A DNA stretch of 64,000 bases, from NCBI GenBank assembly GCA_965226155.1, contig OZ245331.1:186001-250000 (forward strand). Direction: 5' to 3'. Below, one piece after another: positions 36,348 through 45,763 of this stretch. Every line of letters begins with the position of its first letter. The first letter of the stretch is position 1. The position numbers and the translations under genes are program-made. This DNA comes from G965226155 sp965226155 (GTDB lineage Bacteria > Pseudomonadota > Gammaproteobacteria > Eutrophobiales > Eutrophobiaceae). A model generated the notes under the pieces. That model saw nothing but the letters and a program-made list of their open reading frames with translations, did no database searches and was not told the DNA's origin.

Positions 36348-36420
36348 TCAATTAGGTGGCACGAACGGCAAGCTGCGGTAGCATCCTTACCTTTCGTTCC
36401 AGCAAGAAAGAGAGGCACAG

Positions 36421-37384
36421 ATGAGACACTACACACAGCTTACCGAGCATCAACGTTACCAGATTTACGCCCTGATGAAAGCAGGACATACACAAACGGA
36501 GATAGCCACCTTGATAGGCGTGCATAAATCTACTATTAGCCGTGAACTCAGACGCAACCGTGGCTTGAGAGGCTATCGACCCCGCCAAGCTCAGTTGCTC
36601 TGGCAAGCGCGTCGAGAAGCCAGTCAACAACAGCGACTCCCCACGACCTTGTGGGAGCGAGTAGCGGTCTGGCTGCGGGACGAATGGAGTCCTGAGCAAA
36701 TCAGTGACTGGTTGCATAAACGAGAAGGTATCGCTCTGAGTCATGAATGGATATATCACTACATATACCAGGACAAGGCAGACGGCGGTGAGCTGTACCG
36801 GTACTTGCGTTGCCAGAAGAAACGAAAGAAGCGTTATGGTAGTTATCAACGTCGTGGGGTTCTGGTGAATCAGGGCAGCATTGATAAGCGTCCAGCCATT
36901 GTGAACAGGAAGACACGCATCGGTGACTGGGAAGTGGACACCGTCATCGGCAAAGGCCATCGACAGGCGCTGGTCACCTTGAGCGAGCGCAAGTCGATGT
37001 ACACCTTGATTTGCACATGTGAAACGACGAACTGCCTCTGCCGTCAGGCAAGCTATCGTGCGATTGTTGTCTAATATGAAGGCGTCGGTTCACACGATCA
37101 CCTCGGATAATGGGAAAGAATTTGCTGAGCATGAGGTTATTGCTCAACAATTGAACGCGGGGTTCTATTTTGCACATCCTTATGCCTCCTGGGAACGGGG
37201 TTTAAATGAAAATATCAATGGTCTCATTCGACAGTACTTCCCAAAGAAAATGGACTCCAGCACGATTACACAAAAGCAGTTAAACTTGGTCATGAAAAAA
37301 CTCAATCACCGTCCCAGAAAAACACTTAATTCAAAAACACCACATGAAGTCTTTTTTAACATCAACGTTGCACTTCAAAGTTGA
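36421..37384 (+). pseudogene. IS30-family transposase copy 2, same +1 frame break
   Basis: The first frame (36421-37074) holds the helix-turn-helix and first aspartate; the second (from about 37019 to 37384) holds the remaining DDE residues. The junction is at the same place as in copy 1, although two bases in the immediate neighbourhood differ (ACAGGTGAAACAACG in copy 1, ACATGTGAAACGACG here). Retention of both open halves despite about 1 % divergence argues for recent duplication of an already shifted element or for selected frameshifting. It is unlikely to be an assembly error, given that it occurs twice. Confidence 0.85.
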
Positions 37385-37391
37385 ATCCGCG
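37367..37391 (+). repeat. IS30 copy 2 right terminal inverted repeat
   Basis: Right-end partner of 36323-36347, identical to the right end of copy 1 up to position 37391. Confidence 0.75.
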
Positions 37392-37487
37392 CTATTAAAT
37401 CCCCGCCATTTATTTAGATTAAACATGACTATCAAACCGTTAAGTATTTATTAGCTTACATTTCTTTTCAATTGGTAAAACAGAGGA

Positions 37488-37784
37488 CTAATTTAATGCG
37501 TCCAGAATATCATCATCACCCGCTAGTACGAATATGTGTTCTCTCGGAGGTGCATCACATAGAGCACCGCCGTAAAACCTGATCATGGTATCGCAATCTG
37601 GACTACACACAGGAGAAAAATAAATTGCGATCATACCATTCTTGTAATCATCGTCAGACAAAATGGCCATATCTGACGGGTCAGCTACTTTCATATAAAC
37701 CGCCAGAAACTGATCCTTCAACTTATTTAATATACCTTCTTCTTCGATTTGCGCATTTGTAAAAACAACATGGTGCCATTCCAT
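37488..37784 (-). CDS. Hypothetical small cytosolic protein (98 residues)
   Basis: The ATG at 37784 is preceded by AGAGGTGA at good spacing. The longer GTG start at 37793 lies inside that ribosome site, so 98 residues is preferred. There is no signal peptide and no membrane segment. The protein is acidic, with an SPVCSPDCD cysteine pair and a second cysteine (GALCDAPP) that could bind metal or form a disulfide. I do not recognise the family. The strong Shine-Dalgarno and compact composition suggest a real gene. It is divergent from fdxA across 367 bp and lies 96 bp beyond the IS30 copy. Confidence 0.6.
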   Translation of the reverse strand: MEWHHVVFTNAQIEEEGILNKLKDQFLAVYMKVADPSDMAILSDDDYKNGMIAIYFSPVCSPDCDTMIRFYGGALCDAPPREHIFVLAGDDDILDALN

Positions 37785-38151
37785 ACTAATCACCTCTGAT
37801 GATATTCACAGGACTTATAGTTTAATCTTTAACGACAGGGCTGTCATGGGATAACGGGAAAACCTGACACATTGAAATTGCAGGGTATATTCAGATAAAT
37901 CATGCAACAGAACGCAGGTGGCTGGAAATGCCTGACAATAAATACTTATGCTCTAACGAAAAACGCACATGATCATTCCAGGTGACTGACTACTAATCAG
38001 GCAACATGTAGCAACATACTAGGGACTATCATATAATGCCCAGCATTGCCTGACGGGAGATTAGGTAAGATCTCTGGAGGGTGCTTTGATATTTGTATCA
38101 TTACCATCCCCATGAGTTTATGAGGGTAGAATTTTAACTGAGGAGGTAATC
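37785..38151. promoter_or_regulatory. 367-bp divergent intergenic region upstream of fdxA
   Basis: No convincing ORF or structured RNA is seen. It holds a perfect TATAAT at 38032-38037 with a poor -35, three scattered CCTGAC words and a very strong Shine-Dalgarno (AGGAGGT, 38141-38147) for fdxA. If the TATAAT box is used, fdxA has a leader of about 105 nt. Regulation by iron-sulfur sensors is conceivable, but no clear operator was found. Confidence 0.3.
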
Positions 38152-38457
38152 ATGCCTACAGTTGTAACTGATAACTGCCTGCGTTGTCGCTTTACCGATT
38201 GTGTTGCTGTATGTCCAGTTGAATGTTTCCATTACGACGACGAGATGCTTTATATAGACCCAGATGTTTGCATAGACTGTAGTGCGTGTATTCCTGAGTG
38301 TCCGGTTCAAGCAATATATGAAGAAGATGACTTGCCTGAAGATAAAACGGACTGGCTAGAAATCAATGCCAGTAAGGCAGCTGACTTGCCTGTATGCTCA
38401 GAGCCTATGGATCCTCTTCCAGGTGCTGAAGAAAGGAAAACGGAACTGGGCTTCTAG
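38152..38457 (+). CDS. fdxA: Seven-iron ferredoxin FdxA (3Fe-4S/4Fe-4S)
   Basis: The 101-residue ferredoxin begins PTVVTDNCLRCRFTDCVAVCPVECFHY. Its first cluster motif has an unusual C-x2-C-x4-C-x3-C-P, and the second is CIDCSACIPECPVQAI. This Azotobacter FdI-like family carries one 3Fe-4S and one 4Fe-4S cluster. The conserved C-terminal extension with DLP and W residues is present. It acts as a low-potential one-electron carrier. A ferredoxin-NADP+ reductase gene follows 88 bp downstream, a likely redox partner. Confidence 0.93.
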   Translation: MPTVVTDNCLRCRFTDCVAVCPVECFHYDDEMLYIDPDVCIDCSACIPECPVQAIYEEDDLPEDKTDWLEINASKAADLPVCSEPMDPLPGAEERKTELGF

Positions 38458-38545
38458 ATTCCTCGCACCATAAAATAAATTATATATGGCTGGATGTGGT
38501 TTATCCAAGGTTTAGCTCTGTAACCAGAGTCGATCGAGATATTGA

Positions 38546-39925
38546 ATGAGCACAGTTGGCAGCAAACAAAATCCGTTAAACATTGCCATTATTGGAAGCG
38601 GACCTAGTGGGTTTTATGCAACTGAAGCTTTATTAAAATCCGATAAAACCATAAATATCTCGATGTTTGAAAAGCTTCCCATCCCGTACGGATTGGTTCG
38701 AAGCGGAGTTGCTCCCGATCATCCAAAGTTAAAGCGAGCAATTGATGTCTATGCCAAAATTGCAGAAGCGCCAGAATTTACCTTCTTTTGCAACGTCACA
38801 ATTGGCAAAGACTTGTCTATCGATGAAATTCGATCCAATTTCCATGCATTGATACTCACCTGCGGTGCCGAATCAGACCGTAAACTGAATATCCCTGGAG
38901 AAGACCTGAGAGGCAGCCACACCGCAACTGAATTCGTGGGCTGGTACAACGGACATCCCGATTACAGAGACCGTACATTCGATCTATCCAATGAAACAGC
39001 TGTGATAATCGGACAGGGAAATGTCGCAGCTGATGTTGGACGTATTCTTGCAAAGACCCCGGATGAGTTAAAGCACACTGATATAGCTGAACATGCCTTT
39101 AAGGTACTCACAGAAAGTAAAATCCGTAATATTCATGTAATCGGCCGCCGTGGTCCCGCCCAGGCGAAATTTACCTCTAAGGAATTAAAAGAATTCGGGG
39201 AGTTGGCAGACTGTCATGCTATCGTCAATCCTGATGAACTGCTGTTGAATACAGAGAGCTCAGCTGAATTAGAGGAAAAAACCAATGTAGTCGGCAAAAA
39301 AGTTTATGAATTATTTGAAAGTTTTGCTGCACAAGGAAATTCCTCACCTAAGAAAAAGCGAATACATTTTACATTTCTCAAAAGTCCGATCAGGATTACT
39401 GGAAACAACAAGGTTGAAAAAATTGACCTTGAGATAAATAAACTCTCTGGGAAGCCTTTCAAACAATCAGCTACTGGCACAGGAAACAATATTGATTTGA
39501 ATACAGGTATCGTGTTTCGGAGCATCGGATATAGAGGTCTCCCGATTACTGGAGTTCCGTTTGATGATCAGCGTGGCATTATTCCAAACAGTAACGGCCG
39601 TGTGACTGACGGAACGACGATTGTTCCGAATACTTATGTTGCTGGATGGATCAAACGGGGTCCGACAGGCATAATCGGAACCAACCGCGCTGATAGTGTC
39701 GAAACCGTACATTCACTGATTGAAGATTTCGATAAATCTAGTAACCAAACTCAAAATAACGGCGCTAAAGAAGCTAGATCCTTATTAGATGCAAGGGGTA
39801 TTCACTACATTAGTTTTTCAGATTGGAAAAAAATCGACCAGAGTGAGATTGATCGTGGTATAAAAAAAGATAAACCTAGAGAAAAATATACTTACATACA
39901 AGAAATTTTGAGTATTCTGAAATAA
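38546..39925 (+). CDS. Ferredoxin--NADP+ reductase, adrenodoxin-reductase type (FprA-like)
   Basis: The 459-residue flavoprotein has an FAD motif GSGPSGFYA at about 17-25 and the family signature EKLPIPYGLVRSGVAPDHP near 42-60. The NADP motif VIIGQGNVAADVGRIL is near 150-165, and the C-terminal GWIKRGPTGIIGTNRAD matches mitochondrial adrenodoxin reductase and mycobacterial FprA. It transfers electrons between NADPH and ferredoxin. It is not the small Fpr of E. coli. The adjacent fdxA strongly suggests a matched pair. Confidence 0.92.
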   Translation: MSTVGSKQNPLNIAIIGSGPSGFYATEALLKSDKTINISMFEKLPIPYGLVRSGVAPDHPKLKRAIDVYAKIAEAPEFTFFCNVTIGKDLSIDEIRSNFHALILTCGAESDRKLNIPGEDLRGSHTATEFVGWYNGHPDYRDRTFDLSNETAVIIGQGNVAADVGRILAKTPDELKHTDIAEHAFKVLTESKIRNIHVIGRRGPAQAKFTSKELKEFGELADCHAIVNPDELLLNTESSAELEEKTNVVGKKVYELFESFAAQGNSSPKKKRIHFTFLKSPIRITGNNKVEKIDLEINKLSGKPFKQSATGTGNNIDLNTGIVFRSIGYRGLPITGVPFDDQRGIIPNSNGRVTDGTTIVPNTYVAGWIKRGPTGIIGTNRADSVETVHSLIEDFDKSSNQTQNNGAKEARSLLDARGIHYISFSDWKKIDQSEIDRGIKKDKPREKYTYIQEILSILK

Positions 39926-39983
39926 TCACTGCTATTTTCTTATCCCCGTAATATGGTACGAGATAAATATCTTTCGCAGAATT

Positions 39984-41246
39984 TTATTGCAGATATACAG
40001 TCACTGCTGCAGAAATTTTTTCGATAGCACCCTGATTTTTGTTAATTACTTGTTTCGCCCTTTCTCCCATATTAAAACGAAGATTAGCATCATTAAGCAG
40101 TCGAACTACCGTTTCAGCTAATTCACTATAATTAGCTACTTTGATTAATGCGTCAGCTTCAGTCAGCAGTGTGGAGATCTCCCTAAAATTAAATAGATGT
40201 GAACCAGTGATAACTGGTACACCTAAGCAGGCAGGCTCAAGCATATTATGACCACCATTTGGTACTAAACTACCCCCTACGAACGCAATATCCGACGCTC
40301 CATAATAGGTTGGCAATCTACCAAGGGTATCCAGAATAAAAATTTGGGTGTCAGAAGAATATTGACTGGAATTACTGTACAACACTGTTTCATATCCATT
40401 TTTTTCACACAATTCGACTATTCGCTCAAAGCGGTGAGGATGCCGTGGGGCAATGACCAATAAACTCTCTGGAATAGATTTCAGGATATCGCCTAGCGCC
40501 GTAAGGATAATCTTTTCTTCACCTTCATGGGTACTAGCAGCGATCCAGACTGGCCGATTAGAAAATAAACGTCGCACAACCTCTGCTTCTTCGAAGATAC
40601 TGTGAGGAAGCTTGATATCAAATTTTAGATTTCCCATAACCGCTACTTTTTCAGTTGAAACACCCAACAATTTAAATCGATCTGCGTCTTCTTCGCTCTG
40701 TGCTGCAATCAATGATGTACATTCAAGTGCTTGTCTCGTCAGTTTCTTTAGCAAGTTGTATCCGTTTAACGAACGTTTTGACAACCTAGCGTTGATTAAT
40801 GTAATCGGTATTTCAAGATCGCTACATTGCTGGTATAGGTTTGGCCAAATTTCGGTTTCGAGTATAATTAGTAAAATTGGGTTAAAAATCTTGAGAAAAC
40901 GTGACACCACGAAAGGTAGGTCGTAAGGAAAATACCGATGTAAGACAGAGTCGCCAAAAAGTTGGCTCGCTGTCTCAGCCCCTGTAGGAGTCGTCGTTGT
41001 AATGAGAACCTGAAACTGATGGAAATTTGACAACAAAAATTCAATAAGTGGCTTAGATGCCTGTATTTCACCTACTGACACGGCATGTACCCAAATAATG
41101 CGGCGGTTGATCCCGGAAGATGGCGTAATTCCGAATCGCTCAGACCAGCGCTTCCGGTATTCAGGGTTTTTAGTGCCGAGATAATAAAGCCGAATTAGCA
41201 CATAGGGTACTAGCAGATACAATATCAACGTATACAATCGAAACAT
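39984..41246 (-). CDS. waaA: 3-deoxy-D-manno-octulosonic acid (Kdo) transferase
   Basis: The frame begins at a TTG (41261), but ATG 41246 gives the normal short membrane anchor (FRLYTLILYLLVPYVLIRL); about 420 residues. Motifs IIWVHAVSVGEIQASKPLI (about 49-67), TTTTPTGAETA, and the C-terminal GT-B donor site FVGGSLVPNGGHNMLEPACLGVPVITG are diagnostic of WaaA/KdtA. It adds Kdo to lipid IVA on the inner membrane's cytoplasmic face and confirms an LPS-bearing envelope. It is monocistronic and convergent with fprA. Confidence 0.95.
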   Translation of the reverse strand: MFRLYTLILYLLVPYVLIRLYYLGTKNPEYRKRWSERFGITPSSGINRRIIWVHAVSVGEIQASKPLIEFLLSNFHQFQVLITTTTPTGAETASQLFGDSVLHRYFPYDLPFVVSRFLKIFNPILLIILETEIWPNLYQQCSDLEIPITLINARLSKRSLNGYNLLKKLTRQALECTSLIAAQSEEDADRFKLLGVSTEKVAVMGNLKFDIKLPHSIFEEAEVVRRLFSNRPVWIAASTHEGEEKIILTALGDILKSIPESLLVIAPRHPHRFERIVELCEKNGYETVLYSNSSQYSSDTQIFILDTLGRLPTYYGASDIAFVGGSLVPNGGHNMLEPACLGVPVITGSHLFNFREISTLLTEADALIKVANYSELAETVVRLLNDANLRFNMGERAKQVINKNQGAIEKISAAVTVYLQ

Positions 41247-41401
41247 AATGGAAATAGGCAAACCTAATCTAGAATCCAGAGCCAGCTATCGACAGGATGT
41301 TTGAAGGAAACTCTGGGGATATTTTAACATATTATAACAACGACCTTTTATATCTCTTAATAAACCGAATCTTAACATGAAGTAAATGTCTTAGTAGCTA
41401 T

Positions 41402-42124
41402 ATGAACCTGATTCTCACAAGCTTTGTCGGCCTTATGATGGTATCAATAACTACGATGGCAGACAGTGCTATTACACATTTAGATGGATTTACCGCAACT
41501 TATGACTTGTATAATCGTGGTATCCGCGTGGCAGAGATGAAACGCAATCTATCCCAGCAAGATGACGGCTTTTACCATTTTCGTTCTGAATCCCACACCG
41601 TCGGACTCGTATCTTTATTTCGTGACGATCAGATAATTGAGGAAAGCACCTGGGAGCTCGAAAACGGAGTTATCAAAGCGGTATTTTATAAATACCTGCA
41701 CACAGGGAGGAAAAAGCAAAGAAACGTTACAGTCGATTTTGATTGGAAACGAAACCAAATTATCAATTCAGTAAATGGATCATCATGGGAGATGCCGTTT
41801 AAACCAGGCACCCTGGACAAATTACTGTACCAATATTTAATCATGCTTGACCTAGAATCGAATAAATTACCACTGTCGTATATCATAGCAGATGGCGGTA
41901 AAGAGAAAATTTATGACTTTGAGTTACTGGGAGAAGAAGTGATCAAAACACCCCTAGGAGATTTGCAGACATTGAAAATCACCCAACATAAACTGAACAG
42001 CGATGTTCAAACAACACTATGGTGTGCGAAAGATATTAACTACCTTCCTGTAAAAGTAGAACACATTGAGCACGATGGCACTACCGTTGCCATTATCAAT
42101 TCGCTAGACGGGTTCGGCTACTGA
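41402..42124 (+). CDS. DUF3108-type exported protein
   Basis: The 240-residue protein has a weak signal peptide (LILTSFVGLMMVSITTMADSA) and a beta-rich body beginning FTATYDLYNRGIRVAEMKRNL, ending with LWCAKDINYLPVKVEHIEHDG. These are hallmark regions of DUF3108 proteins, whose role is unknown but which are often found near envelope genes. It is predicted periplasmic. The last codons overlap the convergent dsbC stop by 7 bp. The 155-bp gap upstream from waaA is divergent and presumably carries both promoters. Confidence 0.75.
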   Translation: MNLILTSFVGLMMVSITTMADSAITHLDGFTATYDLYNRGIRVAEMKRNLSQQDDGFYHFRSESHTVGLVSLFRDDQIIEESTWELENGVIKAVFYKYLHTGRKKQRNVTVDFDWKRNQIINSVNGSSWEMPFKPGTLDKLLYQYLIMLDLESNKLPLSYIIADGGKEKIYDFELLGEEVIKTPLGDLQTLKITQHKLNSDVQTTLWCAKDINYLPVKVEHIEHDGTTVAIINSLDGFGY

Positions 42125-42834
42125 TTACTTACCACAAGACTAAGCAATTCATCAGGCGTTTTATAACCCTGTATTAATCTACCATCTTCAGTATATAGTG
42201 TTGGTGTGGCGCGAACGCCTAGCGACAACCCTAGCTCAAACTGGTCGTTGATGGGGTTGGCACAACTAACTTCGCTTATCCCCTTACCCGTCATGGCATT
42301 CTTAAATGCCTGGTTTCGATCTGTTGCACACCAGATTGATTCCATATTTCGGGATGTCTGAGTACCCGCTCCGTCGCGAGGAAAGGCGAGATATTTGATC
42401 GAGATACCCCTCTTGTTATACTCAGCCATATCATTTTGAAATTTCTGGCAATAACCACAGGTAATATCTGTAAAGACGTAAACTGTATGTTTTTGGTTAT
42501 TGGCAGGAAATTTAATATAGTCGCCTTCGGGGATATTATTGAGAATACCAACACGTGCCACTGTACGCTGCTGTTCACTTAAGTTAAGTCGGTTTGCTAA
42601 ATCGAATAATTCACCACGAAACATGTATTTGCCATCCTTGGAAATATATAAAACCTCTGCTCCAACCAACACTTCATATATACCCGGAATTTTTGATTCA
42701 CGAATGTGTGATACTTCCGTACCCAGCAGAATTTTTTCGAGCGATTCAGTGATCTTGTCGTTGGCGGTTTGATCAGCACTGGAATTTATATGTCCTAACG
42801 AACAGATTAGTAAAAGTAGCAATTTCAGTCGCAT
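42118..42834 (-). CDS. dsbC: Thiol:disulfide interchange protein DsbC
   Basis: The 238-residue protein has a signal peptide (RLKLLLLLICSLGHINSSA), an N-terminal dimerisation domain and a C-terminal thioredoxin domain with active-site CGYC (Cys126, Cys129) in FTDITCGYCQKF and a cis-Pro region RATPTLY. A second cysteine pair (SIWCATDRN... EVSCANP) matches the structural disulfide of DsbC. It isomerises wrong disulfides in the periplasm and is kept reduced by DsbD. Such an isomerase could serve the cysteine-rich secreted protein seen elsewhere in this window. Confidence 0.93.
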   Translation of the reverse strand: MRLKLLLLLICSLGHINSSADQTANDKITESLEKILLGTEVSHIRESKIPGIYEVLVGAEVLYISKDGKYMFRGELFDLANRLNLSEQQRTVARVGILNNIPEGDYIKFPANNQKHTVYVFTDITCGYCQKFQNDMAEYNKRGISIKYLAFPRDGAGTQTSRNMESIWCATDRNQAFKNAMTGKGISEVSCANPINDQFELGLSLGVRATPTLYTEDGRLIQGYKTPDELLSLVVSNQ

Positions 42835-42982
42835 ACGAGCCTCCTAGGCTAGATAATAATAAAAATTACCCATATAAACATCCACAAGACTAGGGCATCT
42901 TATCAGATATTCTATTAATGTTGTTGTTCCAAGCCGATGAAAATATGATAATTTTTTCTGGAACTATGTATCAAAACAAAAC

Positions 42983-44770
42983 ATGAGTAAAGCCGCAAAA
43001 ATACAGTCCGACCAAGAGATCTCAATTGATTTCGTACTCGAACAATTAGAGCATGGCAAGATCGTTAGTCCTCAGCAGGTTGCCCAAATGCATAGCCACC
43101 TCACCGATGAATCGATAGATAGCACTCATCCTCTTGTCACTATCGCTGATCAGGGTTGGCAAAGTGCGACGACTCCACCATACCCACTGACACTCGATAA
43201 GCTGACTCGCTGGCTAGCAAATAAATCAAGCCAAGAATATATCCGTATTGATCCCCTGAAGATAGATGTCGGCAATGTTACGAGTGTAGTATCCCAAGCC
43301 TATGCCAATAATCTCAAGACCCTGCCGATATCAGTAACCGATACTGAACTGACGATTGCAACCTGTGAACCTTATATCACAGATTGGGAGAATGAACTTG
43401 AACGGATAACGAGACGCAAAATCAAACGTGTCATCATCAGTCCCAAGGATATTGAGCGATACCTTGTAGAATTTTATGGCGTCAGCCGCTCCATCATGGG
43501 AGTAGTGGTAGCGAACAAAAACAAATCTATCAGCTCGATTCAGAATTTTGAACAACTAGTCGAAGTTGGCCAAGCAGGTGAGCCGGATGCTAATGATAAA
43601 CACATAGTCAGCTTGGTAGACTGGGTCTTGCAATTTGCTTTTGAGCAAAGAGCTAGTGATATCCACCTAGAACCTAGACGTGACAAGGGACGGGTCAGAT
43701 TTCGAATCGATGGTGTCCTACATATGGTGCATGAATTCCCCATTGTATTAATGGGAGCAATCACTAGCAGATTAAAATCTCTAGGACGTATGGACATTTC
43801 TGACAAACGCAGACCCCAGGATGGACGAATTAAATCCAAGACACCATATGGAAATGAAATTGAGATGAGACTTTCTACCATGCCAACTACGTTTGGCGAA
43901 AAACTGGTATTGAGAATATTTGATCCTGATATGCTCATTAAAGATTTTGTTGAGCTAGCCTTTACTCGTCATGACAAACAGTGCTGGGATGAGATGATAG
44001 ATAATCCTCACGGCATAATTCTAATCACTGGCCCCACTGGTTCTGGAAAAACAACTACCTTATATTCGGCGCTTAAACAAATCGCCCGTCCTGAACTGAA
44101 TATATGTACTATTGAGTACCCTATTGAAATGGTTGACCCGCTATTTAACCAGATGCAGGTCCAGCCAATAATCGATGTCACTTTTGCGAGTGGTGTCAGA
44201 ACATTATTACGCCAGGACCCTGATATCATCATGATTGGTGAGATCCGCGACCGGGAGACCGCTGAAGTAGCGATACAAGCCTCCCTGACTGGCCATTTGG
44301 TTTTGTCCAGCCTGCATACTAATGATGCCCCATCTACTATCACTCGCCTGATAGATATTGGTGCACAGCCTTATTTAATTAGTGCGACTCTTTGGGGGAT
44401 AATTGCGCAAAGATTAATACGGACATTGTGCCCACATTGTAAGCAACAAACGGAGATTGATCGAAACGCGTGGGGAAAATTGGTTGCTCCTGCAAAAACG
44501 AAATTGCCAAAATCCGTCTTCCAACCGGCTGGTTGTGATGAATGTCGTCATACAGGCTATATGGGTCGTGTTGGTATTTATGAGTCACTACTGGTAGATA
44601 AAGATATACGTAAATCAATCAGCACCAATAACGATCTGCACTGTTATTATCAGGCCGCTGAAAAGCAGGGGATGCGTAATATACGCCTCAGTGGGGCACA
44701 GAAAGTTGCTGACGGTCTGACAACCCTGGAAGAAATCTATTCGGTAGTTCCTCCAAATAAAGATGAATAG
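42983..44770 (+). CDS. GspE/PulE-type secretion or pilus assembly ATPase
   Basis: The 595-residue traffic ATPase has an N-terminal GspE/MshEN-like domain (about 60-180), Walker A GPTGSGKTTTLYSAL near 350, an Asp box and Walker B (LRQDPDIIMIGEIRDRETAEVAIQASLTGHL) and a tetra-cysteine zinc site (CPHC ... CDEC near 475-515). It belongs to the GspE/PilB/MshE family driving type II secretion or type IV pili. No other gsp or pil genes are adjacent, so the cognate machine must be elsewhere. Which system it serves cannot be decided here. Confidence 0.88.
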   Translation: MSKAAKIQSDQEISIDFVLEQLEHGKIVSPQQVAQMHSHLTDESIDSTHPLVTIADQGWQSATTPPYPLTLDKLTRWLANKSSQEYIRIDPLKIDVGNVTSVVSQAYANNLKTLPISVTDTELTIATCEPYITDWENELERITRRKIKRVIISPKDIERYLVEFYGVSRSIMGVVVANKNKSISSIQNFEQLVEVGQAGEPDANDKHIVSLVDWVLQFAFEQRASDIHLEPRRDKGRVRFRIDGVLHMVHEFPIVLMGAITSRLKSLGRMDISDKRRPQDGRIKSKTPYGNEIEMRLSTMPTTFGEKLVLRIFDPDMLIKDFVELAFTRHDKQCWDEMIDNPHGIILITGPTGSGKTTTLYSALKQIARPELNICTIEYPIEMVDPLFNQMQVQPIIDVTFASGVRTLLRQDPDIIMIGEIRDRETAEVAIQASLTGHLVLSSLHTNDAPSTITRLIDIGAQPYLISATLWGIIAQRLIRTLCPHCKQQTEIDRNAWGKLVAPAKTKLPKSVFQPAGCDECRHTGYMGRVGIYESLLVDKDIRKSISTNNDLHCYYQAAEKQGMRNIRLSGAQKVADGLTTLEEIYSVVPPNKDE

Positions 44771-44854
44771 TCATCTGTAAGTATCAGTAACAAGTTGGTT
44801 ACTCAATACCACCTGCAACTTTCCTACTTTTAACTTACAAACTTACCACTGATG

Positions 44855-45763
44855 TCATCCTCGCGGATGATGTTTAGCATGCAAGTCCTTAAGACGCTCT
44901 TTAGCAACATGAGTATAGATCTGAGTAGTTGAGATATCACTGTGTCCCAACAGCATCTGCACCACACGTAAATCTGCCCCATGGTTTAGTAGGTGAGTAG
45001 CAAAAGCGTGGCGTAAAATATGAGGAGACAATGATTTACTGATCCCTGCCCGCACAGAATAACGTTTAATTGCGTACCAAAAAGTCTGGCGTGTCATTGC
45101 CGAACCTCTGTTTGATGGAAATAAACTAGCATCGGGATCTCGTTTGAAAAAATTAGGCCTCCCTTCACCCAGGTAGCGAGAAAGCCAGTCCATTGCTTCT
45201 TCACCCAGCGGGACTAGTCTCTCCTTGTTGCCCTTACCGATTACTCGAATCACACCTTGGCGAAGATTAATCTGATCTAGTCGTAAATTAACTAGTTCCG
45301 ATACCCTGAGACCCGTCGCATAAAGAACTTCAAGCATCGTCCTGTCACGTATGCCTATATCAGTTTTGATATCAGGTGCATGCAGTAAGGCCTCGACTTC
45401 AGATTCTGTTAGTGTCTTTGGTAACGGCCGTCCCAACCTAGGTGATTCAATCGTTGAAGTCGGATCTTCCTTTATTAGGCCTTCATTAACCAGGAATTGA
45501 AAAAATCGCCGTAAACTGGATAGACGTCTTGTAGTTGTGCGGACAGACCGCTTGCTATTAGAACCGAGAAAGACAAGCAATTCGCCAGCTTTGCTGTCAA
45601 GCAATGTATTACCTTGCTGATGCTGCCATTTTGTAAACCCATAAAGATCATTTCTATAGGCCTGCAATGTATTATCACTCAGCCCTCTTTCAACCCACAG
45701 AGCGTCTAAGAACCGATCAATACTTGACTTTTCCTTCTCTAGTTCCCGGTCATCTTTTGACAT
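44855..45763 (-). CDS. xerD: Site-specific tyrosine recombinase XerD
   Basis: The 302-residue recombinase has an N-terminal SAM-like core-binding domain and a catalytic domain with Arg153 (TGLRVSEL), Lys177 (GKGNKER), His248 and Arg251 (SPHILRHAFATHLL), His274 (LLGHSDIS) and nucleophile Tyr283 (QIYTHV). Sequence style and length fit XerD rather than XerC. It resolves chromosome dimers at dif with XerC and FtsK. Its start overlaps the end of the ogt gene by 25 bp, implying coupled expression. Confidence 0.92.
   Translation of the reverse strand: MSKDDRELEKEKSSIDRFLDALWVERGLSDNTLQAYRNDLYGFTKWQHQQGNTLLDSKAGELLVFLGSNSKRSVRTTTRRLSSLRRFFQFLVNEGLIKEDPTSTIESPRLGRPLPKTLTESEVEALLHAPDIKTDIGIRDRTMLEVLYATGLRVSELVNLRLDQINLRQGVIRVIGKGNKERLVPLGEEAMDWLSRYLGEGRPNFFKRDPDASLFPSNRGSAMTRQTFWYAIKRYSVRAGISKSLSPHILRHAFATHLLNHGADLRVVQMLLGHSDISTTQIYTHVAKERLKDLHAKHHPRG

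Larger units (their letters stand above)
36323..37391 (+). mobile_element. IS30-family insertion sequence, copy 2
   Basis: This 1069-bp element is nearly identical to 3312-4380 in the same orientation (about a dozen substitutions by eye and no length change). It is inserted between the cysteine-rich protein gene and the 98-residue unknown gene. Identity with copy 1 ends at a CG on the left and GCG on the right, so the exact target duplication is unresolved. Confidence 0.9.

Noticed and set aside
36352..36960. 202-codon minus-strand frame within IS30 copy 2 and its counterpart in copy 1
   Set aside because: It is antisense to the transposase and its open state follows from that gene; no ribosome site or family features.
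37785..38151. IscR-type operator upstream of fdxA
   Set aside because: Short CCTGAC and ACTGACTA words occur, but none fits a full palindromic site.
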